Positions 15,281-23,192 are shown, numbered from the stretch's first letter. The stretch is 64,000 nt of DNA from Flavobacterium phragmitis (GCF_900112575.1 NZ_FOMH01000006.1:62001-126000); one strand, 5' to 3'. Notes: generated by a model from the letters alone, not told the origin. Translations and numbers: made by a program.

Positions 15281-15421
15281 TATAGTAAGTTGTATATTAT
15301 TAAGTTATTGTCTTCTTAAACCATATAAGTCATATAAGAAAATATAACTATTGGCAAAAAAACACATTTAAGTTAATATAAGCAATTCATAACAAGGGTA
15401 ATTTATGCAAGAAACTTTATC

Positions 15422-15542
15422 AAATGAACTTACATCACTTATATGGTTAAAAAAAGCGTTACGTAAATTTAAGCAATTCCCAAGAATTCTGCATAGTTAA
15501 GAATCTTTTTTAAATGAACTTATAACACTTATAAGGTTAAAA
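15422..15542. repeat. imperfect direct repeat, 31 bp, 90-bp period
   Basis: Copies 15422-15452 and 15512-15542 differ at only a few positions. Part of the first copy (CACTTATATGGTT) recurs inverted at 15319-15330. Confidence 0.7.
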
Positions 15543-15629
15543 ACAATTTTTAGAGTAACATTCTAGAGATTAAGAAATTAAAGATTTCACAAATCTTACG
15601 GAAATTAGTAAAAATAAAAAGCTATTCCT

Positions 15630-15637
15630 TAAATTTG
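15630..15637 (+). promoter_or_regulatory. ahcY promoter -7 box (TAAATTTG)
   Basis: Exact TAnnTTTG match, implying a leader of about 65 nt. Confidence 0.6.
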
Positions 15638-15650
15638 CAAAAATTTCACA

Positions 15651-15673
15651 CCCGAGCCTGAAAGGCGAACGGA
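15651..15673 (+). promoter_or_regulatory. GC-rich hairpin in the ahcY leader
   Basis: CCG-a-GCC-tgaaa-GGC-gaa-CGG folds as a two-part stem right at the predicted 5' end of the ahcY mRNA, in otherwise AT-rich DNA. It does not match the SAH, SAM-I or SAM-II riboswitch consensus that I know. Role unknown. Confidence 0.4.
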
Positions 15674-15709
15674 CGAAGTAATTATACAAATATAATATTT
15701 AAACTATAA

Positions 15710-17026
15710 ATGAGTACAACGACTACGCCTTATGTGGCTTACAAAGTAAAAGACATTTCTCTGGCTGCTTGGGGAAGAAAAGAAATTGAACTAGCTGAAG
15801 CTGAAATGCCAGGTTTAATGGCGCTTCGTGCTGAGTACAAAGACGAACAACCATTAAAAGGTGCTCGTATTGCTGGATGTTTACACATGACTATTCAAAC
15901 TGCAGTTTTGATCGAAACTTTAATCGCTCTTGGTGCAGAGGTTACTTGGTCTTCTTGTAACATTTTCTCTACTCAAGATCAGGCTGCGGCTGCTATTGCT
16001 GCTGCTGGAATTTCAGTTTACGCTTGGAAAGGTCTTGACGAAGAATCATTTGACTGGTGTATTGAACAAACTTTATTCTTTGGTGAAGACAGAAAACCAT
16101 TGAACATGATTTTAGATGACGGTGGAGATTTAACTAACATGGTTATCGATCGTTACCCAGAATTAGTTCCCGGAATCAAAGGTCTTTCTGAAGAAACTAC
16201 AACTGGTGTACACAGACTTTACGAAAGAGTAAAAGCTGGAACTTTACCAATGCCTGCAATCAACATTAACGACTCTGTTACTAAATCTAAATTTGACAAC
16301 AAATACGGATGTAAAGAATCTGCTGTAGATGCTGTACGTCGTGCAACTGACTTAATGTTAGCTGGAAAAAGAGTAGTAGTTTGCGGATACGGTGACGTTG
16401 GAAAAGGAACTGCAGCTTCTTTCAGAGGTGCTGGTTCTATCGTAACTGTTACTGAAATCGATCCAATTTGTGCTTTACAAGCTGCAATGGACGGTTATGA
16501 AGTTAAAAAATTAAACACTGTAATTGCTAATGCTGACATCATCATTACCACTACAGGAAACAAAGATATCGTTCTTGGAGAGCACTTCGAGCAAATGAAA
16601 GACAAAACTGTTGTTTGTAACATCGGACACTTCGATAATGAAATCGACATGGCTTGGTTAAACAAAAACCACGGTGCTTCTAAAATCGAAATCAAACCGC
16701 AGGTTGACAAATACAACATCAACGGAAAAGATATCATCATCTTGGCTGAAGGTCGTTTAGTAAACCTTGGTTGCGCTACAGGTCACCCAAGTTTCGTAAT
16801 GAGCAACTCATTTACAAACCAAACTTTAGCTCAAATCGAATTATGGAACAACAGCGCAGCTTACAAAAATGAAGTTTACATGTTACCAAAACATTTAGAT
16901 GAAAAAGTGGCTGCTTTACACTTAGCTAAATTAGGTGTTGAACTTGAAGTTCTAAGAGAAGATCAGGCTGCTTATATTGGTGTTGAAGTTCAAGGACCAT
17001 TCAAACCAGAATACTACAGATATTAA
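15710..17026 (+). CDS. ahcY: adenosylhomocysteinase
   Basis: 438 aa. Cytosolic NAD-dependent hydrolysis of S-adenosylhomocysteine to adenosine and homocysteine, clearing the product of SAM-dependent methylation. Signatures: [53 protein letters not shown], the NAD-binding GYGDVGKG (226-233), [14 protein letters not shown] and the C-terminal KPEYYRY. Full length, with codon use suggesting high expression. Single-gene transcript with its own promoter and terminator. Confidence 0.98.
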   Translation: MSTTTTPYVAYKVKDISLAAWGRKEIELAEAEMPGLMALRAEYKDEQPLKGARIAGCLHMTIQTAVLIETLIALGAEVTWSSCNIFSTQDQAAAAIAAAGISVYAWKGLDEESFDWCIEQTLFFGEDRKPLNMILDDGGDLTNMVIDRYPELVPGIKGLSEETTTGVHRLYERVKAGTLPMPAININDSVTKSKFDNKYGCKESAVDAVRRATDLMLAGKRVVVCGYGDVGKGTAASFRGAGSIVTVTEIDPICALQAAMDGYEVKKLNTVIANADIIITTTGNKDIVLGEHFEQMKDKTVVCNIGHFDNEIDMAWLNKNHGASKIEIKPQVDKYNINGKDIIILAEGRLVNLGCATGHPSFVMSNSFTNQTLAQIELWNNSAAYKNEVYMLPKHLDEKVAALHLAKLGVELEVLREDQAAYIGVEVQGPFKPEYYRY

Positions 17027-17075
17027 TATAATTGTAGATTTAAGATTGTAGATCTTAGATTTTTAATACATATTC

Positions 17076-17115
17076 AAACCCGACAGTTTTTAAAACCTGT
17101 CGGGTTTTGTTTTTG
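17076..17115 (+). terminator. ahcY intrinsic terminator
   Basis: Perfect 11-bp arms (AAACCCGACAG/CTGTCGGGTTT, 17076-17086 and 17097-17107) followed by TGTTTTTG. Confidence 0.88.
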
Positions 17116-17182
17116 TTTCAAGTCTCAGGTTTCAGGTTTCACGTTCCCGAATAACTTCAAACCTGAAACTTAAAACAAATAA
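17113..17182. repeat. GTTTCAAGTTTCAGGTTTC-family inverted repeat, degenerate copy
   Basis: GTTTCAAGTCTCAGG...CACGTTCCC then CAAACCTGAAACTTAAAAC. Same text family as the perfect element at 21002-21055 (shared CACGTTCC and CCTGAAACTT). Confidence 0.6.
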
Positions 17183-17186
17183 TAAT

Positions 17187-17317
17187 TCGGGCGTGCCACC
17201 AACCCGATAAAAGGGCAAACTCACTATACGCTTATACGCCCTTTTATCGGGTTGCTGTCGGGCTATCCACGCTACTTCGGTAGCTTGCTCCTATCCCTCA
17301 CGCTTACGTAGCCCAAG
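17187..17317. repeat. GC-rich palindromic element in the ahcY downstream region
   Basis: Begins TCGGGCGTGCCACC, contains a perfect 16-bp inverted repeat (17201-17216 with 17238-17253, 21-nt loop), then GTCGGGCTATCCACGC, CTATCCCTCACGC and GTAGCCC. Much more GC-rich than its surroundings. The text resembles an element scattered through many Bacteroidota genomes (from memory). With the ahcY terminator it fills the 364-base gap 17027-17390. Confidence 0.65.
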
Positions 17318-17365
17318 AACCAATTAAATTAACAAGATCTTTATAGTCTTTAAACTTTATAACTT

Positions 17366-17373
17366 TAAATTTG
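17366..17373 (+). promoter_or_regulatory. -7 box (TAAATTTG) for the 17391 gene
   Basis: TAnnTTTG match 17 nt before the ATG. Confidence 0.5.
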
Positions 17374-17390
17374 AAGTATAAACTTATGAA

Positions 17391-17729
17391 ATGAAAGACG
17401 AAAAGAGTTCTCAAACCGCCTTCCACCTAAACTCCGAATTAGTAGAAAATATTAATTCTATGAACTTTGAAAACTTAAAAACCAATTTCGGAATCAATTC
17501 AGCTGTTTTTGAAGAAATAAAAGAAGAATTATTCGACTATTTTGAAACCGAAGATCTCCCAAAACTAAAAATCCTTGAAACAAATTTCACTATCTTTAAA
17601 TATGATTCAATGGAAGGATTTGGAATCGAGACAAAGTTATTTACAGCCGACAACAAAGAAACCGAATTGACTTTACATACTGAATTCAACAATAATACAG
17701 TACGTTTTAAGTTAATTGAAGTAATGTAG
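17391..17729 (+). CDS. hypothetical protein
   Basis: 112 aa, acidic, no signal or TM segment, no cysteine. The pattern is a helical N-terminal half (LVENINSMNFENLKTNFG, FEEIKEELFDYF) and a strand-rich C-terminal half. No family recognised. The next ATG is 31 nt on, so it probably forms an operon with the cysteine-rich 94-aa protein. An ATG just upstream at 17386 is closed after two codons, so ATG 17391 is used. Confidence 0.65.
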   Translation: MKDEKSSQTAFHLNSELVENINSMNFENLKTNFGINSAVFEEIKEELFDYFETEDLPKLKILETNFTIFKYDSMEGFGIETKLFTADNKETELTLHTEFNNNTVRFKLIEVM

Positions 17730-17760
17730 AATTGCTTTTTGCCAAAAATAAACATAAAAA

Positions 17761-18045
17761 ATGATTGAAAAAGTTTCATGCGAAGTACACGGTTTAAAAG
17801 AAATGTCTTTTTCCTGCATCCATATTGCAATGACAATAGATTCAAAAGAGAAAATCGGTTTTTTCTATTCAGAAGCTGAGGAAGATTTACCCCAAATTGC
17901 CTGGTGTAATTCATGCGAACAACATCTTCTGGAAAATGGCGAAGAATGGACGGAAGTTTTTCAAGCCAAAGCCGATTTTAAAATGTTGTGTTCCGATTGT
18001 TTTGAAGAAGCAAAAAACAAGGAATCAGAAGCCCATCTCCGATAA
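17761..18045 (+). CDS. hypothetical protein with two CxxC pairs (possible zinc-binding)
   Basis: 94 aa, cytosolic. Cys/His pattern: CEVHG (Cys7), CIH (Cys19), WCNSCEQHL and LCSDCFEE, so up to four CxxC cysteines plus two CxH-type positions, resembling a treble-clef or zinc-ribbon arrangement (inference). No named family. The stop lies 10 nt before the following signal-peptide gene, so the three small genes may be one transcript. Confidence 0.7.
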   Translation: MIEKVSCEVHGLKEMSFSCIHIAMTIDSKEKIGFFYSEAEEDLPQIAWCNSCEQHLLENGEEWTEVFQAKADFKMLCSDCFEEAKNKESEAHLR

Positions 18046-18055
18046 ATAAATTTTC

Positions 18056-19135
18056 ATGAAAAAGATTCTCGCCCTTTGGATATTTTTATTTCTTAATTTC
18101 CTAGTATCTGCCCAAAACAACGATATCTGGACTTCATTTCCAAATAAAGACACCACTCTGATTGGATTTAAAGACAAAAATGGAAATGTCAAAATAGAAC
18201 CCAAATTTTCAGGTTTCACAACAGCCCGACAATTCGAAAATATTATTGCCGTTACAGAAGAAAAAAAAGGAAAATGGGAAAGTTATTATTTAACCAAATC
18301 CGGAAAAATAATTGGGCGTGACAGTTTATACGTTTTTGATAATGGCCCAGACTGCGAAAACGAAGGTTTTATCAGATTTACAGATCGTAAAACAGATAAA
18401 ATGGGAATATTTAACAGTGACGGAAAAATAGTTATTCCAGCAGAATACAGCAATTTGACCAAAGTCAAAAACGGAATGTTTATTGGATTAAAAGACGCTA
18501 AAAAAGAGACCGATGGAGAACATTCTTTCTGGACGGGCGGAAAAGAATTCTTAGTTGATATTCATAATAAGATTTTAGTTGAGAGTTTTACCTATAATGA
18601 TGATTTGAACTTTTATTCAGTAGAAAAATCCAAAGAGCCAAGTAAAGATCCAATTAGAGATAACTTTCTGGGAGTCGACGGGCAATATTATTCGTTTATC
18701 AATTTTGGTAAAGAGTTTAAAGAATGGCTCCAAAACACCTTTCTTAAAAATTTATCTAAAGCTAATTTAGAAAAACATTCTTTTGACAAAATAACGTATT
18801 GGAAAGAACCAAATGGTTGGATTAGTGAGCCTAAAACTAAATTTGTCGATCAGAATTATACCTACCTGAAATTAAAACTGGAAGAACTCAAAAATCCAAA
18901 AACAGATTACTTTGTTACTTCAGATGGATTAAATCAGTTTATTTTTGAAACAGAAGAATACGATATTTATTTCAATAATTGTAATGAATCTAAAGATTGG
19001 ATTTATCCTGTAAAAAGTATAATCATAAACCCAAAAAACAAAGCCGATTTCAAGCAAGATCATTTTGAGTTTCTACGAACCGAAAACGGCTATAAATTAA
19101 TTAGTATTTCATTGGCAAAAGATAATCTTAAATAA
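18056..19135 (+). CDS. secreted WG-repeat protein
   Basis: 359 aa. Signal peptide MKKILALWIFLFLNFLVSAQ, then WG-type repeats (GFKDKNGNVKIEPKFSGF near 37-54; GIFNSDGKIVIPAEYSNL near 117-134). The C-terminal half has no recognised domain. Exported to the periplasm or surface. WG repeats are thought to be protein-interaction beta-structures; the function here is unknown. Confidence 0.75.
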   Translation: MKKILALWIFLFLNFLVSAQNNDIWTSFPNKDTTLIGFKDKNGNVKIEPKFSGFTTARQFENIIAVTEEKKGKWESYYLTKSGKIIGRDSLYVFDNGPDCENEGFIRFTDRKTDKMGIFNSDGKIVIPAEYSNLTKVKNGMFIGLKDAKKETDGEHSFWTGGKEFLVDIHNKILVESFTYNDDLNFYSVEKSKEPSKDPIRDNFLGVDGQYYSFINFGKEFKEWLQNTFLKNLSKANLEKHSFDKITYWKEPNGWISEPKTKFVDQNYTYLKLKLEELKNPKTDYFVTSDGLNQFIFETEEYDIYFNNCNESKDWIYPVKSIIINPKNKADFKQDHFEFLRTENGYKLISISLAKDNLK

Positions 19136-19156
19136 TTCTTCTCCTTCAATAAAGAT

Positions 19157-19164
19157 TAACTTTG
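19157..19164 (+). promoter_or_regulatory. -7 box (TAACTTTG) of the SMR transporter gene
   Basis: TAnnTTTG match 16 nt before ATG 19180. Confidence 0.5.
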
Positions 19165-19179
19165 TAGAAAAAGTCAATC

Positions 19180-19512
19180 ATGAAGAATTTCCTATTTCTA
19201 TTTATTGCCATTGTATTCGAGATTATCGCAACCTCAGCATTAAAGAAGTCCGAAGAATTCACCAAACTGCTTCCAAGCATTATTACAATTATTGGTTATT
19301 GCGGTGCCTTTTATTGCTTAAGTTTTGCTATTAAAACCATTCCTGTTGGATTTGCGTACGCCATTTGGTCTGGAGTCGGAATTGTTTTAATCACAATAAT
19401 TGGTGCTATTTTCTTCAAAGAAATTCCTGATTTACCTGCTATTATCGGATTGTCATTAATCATTGCAGGCGTTGTTGTGATTAATGTTTTTTCTAAAACT
19501 ACGGCGCATTAA
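19180..19512 (+). CDS. small multidrug resistance (SMR) family transporter
   Basis: 110 aa, four TM helices. The catalytic Glu14 (FEIIAT) and Trp63 (AIWSGVG) fall at the same residue numbers as in EmrE. Proton-coupled antiporter of cationic compounds or guanidinium, working as a dimer; the exact subtype (Qac-like or Gdx-like) cannot be fixed by eye. Single gene with its own promoter. Confidence 0.92.
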   Translation: MKNFLFLFIAIVFEIIATSALKKSEEFTKLLPSIITIIGYCGAFYCLSFAIKTIPVGFAYAIWSGVGIVLITIIGAIFFKEIPDLPAIIGLSLIIAGVVVINVFSKTTAH

Positions 19513-19524
19513 ATCAAAAAACAT

Positions 19525-19532
19525 TATTTTTG
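19525..19532 (+). promoter_or_regulatory. -7 box (TATTTTTG) of the fic gene
   Basis: TAnnTTTG match. The start would be near 19538, giving a leader of only about 16 nt, within the palindrome 19531-19554. Confidence 0.55.
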
Positions 19533-19554
19533 ATAGTATCAAATGATACTATCA
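19531..19554 (+). promoter_or_regulatory. palindromic operator over the fic promoter and start codon
   Basis: TGATAGTATC-AAAT-GATACTATCA: perfect 10-bp arms covering the end of the -7 box, the predicted transcription start and the A of ATG 19554. The placement is that of a repressor site; the wHTH of the Fic protein is the likely binder (inference). Confidence 0.65.
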
Positions 19555-20513
19555 TGAAACCTCCGTATGACATTACTCCTGTTATTTTAAAACTGATAAG
19601 TTCTATATCTGAAAAGATTGGGGCAATAAATGCAATGTATCTAGACAAACATTCGCCTCAACTTAGAAAACAAAATAGAATCAAAACGATTCATTCTTCT
19701 CTGCAAATTGAAGGAAACACTTTAACAGAAGAGCAAATAACAGCTTTAATAGAGAACAAAAGAGTAATTGGCCCACAAAAAGATGTACTAGAAGTTATAA
19801 ATGCAATTAGAGTTTATGAAGATTTAGGAAAATATAAATCTACCTCGTCAAAAAGCTTTTTAAATGCTCATCAGTCATTGATGAAAAATCTTATTTCAGA
19901 TGCTGGAAATTACCGAAAACAAGGTGTTGGAATTATAAAAGGAACAAAAGTTGCGCACATAGCGCCTCCTCATGAGAATGTTCCGTTTTTAATGAACGAT
20001 TTGTTTGATTATTTAAAAAACAAGGATGAACTAGCCCTAATAAAAAGTTGTGTTTTTCATTATGAAATGGAATTTATCCACCCTTTTTTAGACGGAAATG
20101 GCAGAATGGGCAGATTATGGCAAACTGTTATTTTAATGGAAGAATATCCCGTTTTTGAATTTCTTCCTTTTGAAACATTAATTAGCAAAACACAAGATAG
20201 TTATTACAAGTCTCTCGCGATGAGTGACAACAGCGGGAAATCGACTCATTTTATTGAATACATGCTCGATGTAATCAATAAATCTTTAGAGAACCTTCTT
20301 AATTACGAAAACCGAATAATAAAAGACATTGATCGTTTGGAGTATTTTTGCTCTCTAAAGATTAAAGAATTTACACGAAAAGATTATATGCATGTTTTCA
20401 AAGATATCTCTCCAGCCACAGCCAGCAGAGACTTAAAAAAAGGGTTAGCATTGAATTTCTTTAATATCACTGGGCATCAAAGCACTGCCAAATACACTTT
20501 AGTTGAATCTTAG
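19554..20513 (+). CDS. Fic family AMP-transferase-type protein with C-terminal winged helix
   Basis: 319 aa from ATG 19554. A TTG at 19530 is in frame but lies inside the promoter box. Canonical Fic motif HPFLDGNGRMGR with His176, so AMP transfer to a protein hydroxyl is expected. The N-terminal inhibitory helix motif S49-L-Q-I-E53-G-N is present, so it is a class II self-inhibited Fic protein. The C-terminus (SPATASRDLKKGL) is a winged helix-turn-helix. No antitoxin gene adjoins, as expected for a self-inhibited enzyme. The target protein is unknown. Confidence 0.92.
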   Translation: MKPPYDITPVILKLISSISEKIGAINAMYLDKHSPQLRKQNRIKTIHSSLQIEGNTLTEEQITALIENKRVIGPQKDVLEVINAIRVYEDLGKYKSTSSKSFLNAHQSLMKNLISDAGNYRKQGVGIIKGTKVAHIAPPHENVPFLMNDLFDYLKNKDELALIKSCVFHYEMEFIHPFLDGNGRMGRLWQTVILMEEYPVFEFLPFETLISKTQDSYYKSLAMSDNSGKSTHFIEYMLDVINKSLENLLNYENRIIKDIDRLEYFCSLKIKEFTRKDYMHVFKDISPATASRDLKKGLALNFFNITGHQSTAKYTLVES

Positions 20514-20537
20514 TTTTCTTTCATAATTAATTTACAA

Positions 20538-20999
20538 ATGGATTTTAGAAAAGCCACAATTTCAGATTTGACCGAGATGCAGGAATTGTATATCGATACC
20601 ATTAAATCGGTTTGCAAAAACGATTACAATCCGGAACAAATTGAGGCTTGGATTTATGGTGTAAACAATAAAGAAAGATGGATTGAAGTTATCGAAACTC
20701 AATTTGTTTTACTGGCTATTATTGGAGATAAAATTGTGGGTTACGGTACGTTAGAAAACGGGAATTATATTGATTTCTTCTACATTCATAAAGATTTTCA
20801 ACGAAAGGGAATTGCAGATAAAATTTTAGCAAAATTAGAACTGGAAGCCCAAAAACAATATTCCAAAATTATAACTTCGGATATTAGCATAACGGCAAGG
20901 CCTTACTTTGAAAAGAAAGGTTATATAGTGAAAGCAGAACAAAAAAATATACGTTTAGGAGTCGAATTGATTAATTATAAAATGGAAAAAGAATTATGA
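20538..20999 (+). CDS. GNAT family N-acetyltransferase
   Basis: 153 aa. The acetyl-CoA-binding loop is seen as HKDFQRKGIADKIL (R/QxxGxA type), with preceding strand YIDFFYIH and the C-terminal ITARPYFEKKGYIV. Acceptor substrate unknown; related to the YafP-like group of single-domain GNATs. Starts 24 nt after fic on the same strand. Confidence 0.87.
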   Translation: MDFRKATISDLTEMQELYIDTIKSVCKNDYNPEQIEAWIYGVNNKERWIEVIETQFVLLAIIGDKIVGYGTLENGNYIDFFYIHKDFQRKGIADKILAKLELEAQKQYSKIITSDISITARPYFEKKGYIVKAEQKNIRLGVELINYKMEKEL

Positions 21000-21001
21000 T
21001 T

Positions 21002-21055
21002 TTTTGTTTCAAGTTTCACGTTCCAACAACCTGAAACCTGAAACTTGAAACAAAA
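21002..21055. repeat. GTTTCAAGTTTCA inverted-repeat element
   Basis: Perfect 17-bp arms 21002-21018 and 21039-21055, 20-nt loop, between the GNAT and AraC-MGMT genes. A degenerate relative lies at 17113-17182. It could terminate the GNAT transcript. Confidence 0.8.
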
Positions 21056-21124
21056 CAAAAAAACTCCGCAAGTTTCGGATTTTATTCCCGCCTAAACCAA
21101 TCGATCTTTGTCTTATAAAATTGA

Positions 21125-21979
21125 ATGAAGATGAACACACAGGAAACCATCAATTATAATCGTATTGCGGAAGCTATCGATTATATCAAAGCGAACTTTA
21201 AAGATCAGCCTAATCTTGACGAAGTGGCTGAAAAAGTACATTTGAGTCCGTTTCACTTTCAGAGACTATTTAGCGATTGGGCAGGAACAAGTCCGAAGAA
21301 ATTTTTGCAGTATACGAGTTTAGAACATGCTAAAAAATTACTCAAAGACAATCGGGCAACGATTTCTGAAACAGCCTACGAAACGGGTCTTTCAGGTACA
21401 AGCCGACTGCACGATTTATTTGTAAATATCGAAGGCATGACGCCAGCAGAATATAAAAACGGTGGAAGAAATCTGGCAATAAATTACAGTTTTGCCGAAA
21501 GTCCGTTTGGAAATATCATTGTTGCTTCTACTCAAAAAGGCGTTTGTTTTATGGCTTTCGCCGAAGATGAAGCAAACGGATTTTCTGCTCTGAAAGATAA
21601 ATTCCCGAATGCGGAATTCTCAAGGAAATTAGATTTAGTACAACAAAATGCGTTGTTTATTTTTCAAAATGACTGGAGCAAATTATCAGAAATTAAGCTT
21701 CATTTAAAAGGAACCGATTTTCAGTTAAAAGTTTGGGAAACCTTATTAAAAATCCCAATGGGACAACTTTCAACTTACGGAACAATTGCCCAACAAATTG
21801 AAAAACCAAATGCATCCAGAGCTGTAGGAACTGCAATTGGAAGCAATCCTGTTGCATTCCTTATTCCTTGTCATCGTGTAATCCAGTCTTCAGGTGTTTT
21901 TGGCGGTTATATGTGGGGAAATACCCGAAAAACAGCCATAATTGGCTGGGAAGGTGCGCAAACAAATCATCAATTATAA
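21125..21979 (+). CDS. AraC-type HTH fused to methylated-DNA-cysteine methyltransferase (Ada-like, lacking the N-Ada domain)
   Basis: 284 aa. Residues about 10-110 are an AraC double helix-turn-helix (LDEVAEKVHLSPFHFQRLF; ISETAYETGLSGTSRLHDLF); residues about 120-280 are an MGMT domain with acceptor Cys249 in IPCHRV. It repairs O6-alkylguanine by suicidal transfer and can regulate repair genes. The zinc/phosphotriester N-Ada domain is absent here, but an N-Ada-like protein is encoded as a separate 81-residue gene 0.97 kb downstream. ATG 21131 is an equally possible start. Confidence 0.93.
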   Translation: MKMNTQETINYNRIAEAIDYIKANFKDQPNLDEVAEKVHLSPFHFQRLFSDWAGTSPKKFLQYTSLEHAKKLLKDNRATISETAYETGLSGTSRLHDLFVNIEGMTPAEYKNGGRNLAINYSFAESPFGNIIVASTQKGVCFMAFAEDEANGFSALKDKFPNAEFSRKLDLVQQNALFIFQNDWSKLSEIKLHLKGTDFQLKVWETLLKIPMGQLSTYGTIAQQIEKPNASRAVGTAIGSNPVAFLIPCHRVIQSSGVFGGYMWGNTRKTAIIGWEGAQTNHQL

Positions 21980-21996
21980 TTTATACACAAGTCACA

Positions 21997-22098
21997 TCTG
22001 TAGAGACGCACCGCAGTGCGTCTACGCAAAGATTGTCGACAAAGAAATCCGTTGTATAAATACAAGACGTTAGACGCACTGCAGTGCGTCTCTACAGA
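21997..22098. repeat. 102-bp element with nested palindromes (TCTGTAGAGACGCAC family)
   Basis: Terminal arms 21997-22024 and 22071-22098 are inverted copies matching at 27 of 28 bases. Each arm is itself nearly palindromic (AGACGCACTGCAGTGCGTCT in the right arm). MITE-like; it carries no gene. Sits between the MGMT and oxygenase genes. Confidence 0.85.
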
Positions 22099-22147
22099 TA
22101 AACGGTATGAATTATTTATCATTTTTTTTATTCCTCAAAAAAATATT

Positions 22148-22861
22148 ATGCAAAATATACAATCCAAAATTGCTTCTCAAAACTGGGAAAGCATCACCGA
22201 ATCTATGCACGAAAATGGATTCGCCATAATTCCAAATATTCTCAATGACGAACAATGCGAAGACTTAAAATTCGATTACGATAACCCAATGACATATCGA
22301 AAAACGGTTGTAATGGAACGTTATCGATTTGGTCTGGGCGAATACAAATATTTCAATTATCCGCTTCCTGATTTAATTCAGAATATACGGACTTCAATTT
22401 ATCCAAAATTGGCACCAATTGCAAATGCCTGGATGAAAGCCTTAAAGATCAATACTTCTTTCCCAAATGAGCATTCAACATTATTAAAACAATGCCATGA
22501 TAACAATCAGCTTAAAGCGACCGTTTTAATTCTAAAATATGGCAAAAGTGGCTTCAATACTTTACATCAGGATTTGTATGGCGATATTTATTTTCCGATT
22601 CAGATTGTGCTTTTTCTTTCGGAACCTGATGAAGATTTTACGGGTGGCGAATTTGTTTTGACACAACAAACGCCGAGAGCGCAATCAAAAGCGATTGTTT
22701 TAAAACCTAAAAAGGGAGATGTTTTGGTTTTTACAACTAATTTCAGACCCGTAAAAGGAACAAAAGGCTATTATCGCGTGAATATGAAACACGGCGTAAG
22801 CGAAGTGTATTCAGGCGAACGTTTTACATTAGGAATTATTTTTCATGATGCGTTAAATTAA
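22148..22861 (+). CDS. 2OG-Fe(II) oxygenase
   Basis: 237 aa from ATG 22148. The frame is open from 22016, but those codons lie inside the repeat element. Double-stranded beta-helix oxygenase: iron site His140-x-Asp142 (LHQDLYGD), FLSEPDEDFTGGEFVLTQQ, a distal His in MKHGVSEV and a following Arg (GERFTLG) for 2-oxoglutarate. Embedded in an alkylation-repair cluster, so dealkylation or modification of a nucleic acid or protein is plausible; the substrate is unknown. Resembles prolyl-hydroxylase-like proteins rather than AlkB. Confidence 0.85.
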   Translation: MQNIQSKIASQNWESITESMHENGFAIIPNILNDEQCEDLKFDYDNPMTYRKTVVMERYRFGLGEYKYFNYPLPDLIQNIRTSIYPKLAPIANAWMKALKINTSFPNEHSTLLKQCHDNNQLKATVLILKYGKSGFNTLHQDLYGDIYFPIQIVLFLSEPDEDFTGGEFVLTQQTPRAQSKAIVLKPKKGDVLVFTTNFRPVKGTKGYYRVNMKHGVSEVYSGERFTLGIIFHDALN

Positions 22862-22938
22862 GGTGCAAAGAGGCAAAGGTTCAAAGGCGCAAAGATTGGA
22901 AGCCTTTGTCTCTTTGTAACTTTGAACCTCTGCAACTA
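22862..22938. repeat. GGTGCAAAGAGGCAAAGGTTCAAAGG inverted-repeat element
   Basis: Arms include AGGTTCAAAG (22877-22886) and CTTTGAACCT (22920-22929), with further imperfect pairing outside. Intergenic, AG-rich on one side and TC-rich on the other. Confidence 0.6.
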
Positions 22939-22946
22939 AAAAAGAA

Positions 22947-23192
22947 ATGATTCAACATAACAAAATTTCAGATTCAGAGCTTCGAAATAAAATTAAAAAA
23001 GGCGAAATTTGTTTCGGTGGCAACCAAAAATTAAAAATCTACGGAAGATTGAAATGTTCTTCCGGAAAAAGAATGAAACGGGAAAATCGTGTTTTCTTTT
23101 CTTCAGAGAATGATGCAAAACAAAACGGTTTCAGACCTTGCGGACATTGCATGAAATCCAAATATCAAAAATGGAAAAATGGACTTATTTAA
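22947..23192 (+). CDS. Ada metal-binding-domain-like small protein
   Basis: 81 aa. Matches the N-terminal domain of Ada: LKIYGRLKCSSGKRMKREN..VFF..ENDAKQNGFRPCGHC. Cys37, Cys65 and Cys68 align with three of the four Ada zinc ligands; the second position of the first pair is Lys41 instead of Cys, and Cys22 could substitute. In Ada this domain takes methyl groups from phosphotriesters and switches on transcription. It overlaps the AlkB start by 14 bases, so the two are coupled. This is a stand-alone form, split from the AraC-MGMT protein upstream. Confidence 0.85.
   Translation: MIQHNKISDSELRNKIKKGEICFGGNQKLKIYGRLKCSSGKRMKRENRVFFSSENDAKQNGFRPCGHCMKSKYQKWKNGLI

Larger units (their letters stand above)
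15281..15709. other. 429-base intergenic region with short repeats, then the ahcY promoter and leader
   Basis: Between the divergent PPTase and ahcY genes. It holds a 31-bp imperfect direct repeat (15422-15452 and 15512-15542, core AAATGAACTTA...CACTTATA.GGTTAAAA) and an inverted relative of its end (AACCATATAAGT at 15319-15330). The ahcY promoter and a hairpin leader occupy 15630-15709. No ORF of note. Confidence 0.7.

Noticed and set aside
15651..15709. SAH or SAM-II riboswitch before ahcY
   Set aside because: The hairpin is there, but the conserved bases of those classes that I know are not.
19530..19553. TTG start 19530 for the Fic protein
   Set aside because: It lies inside the -7 box, before the expected transcription start; ATG 19554 is better.
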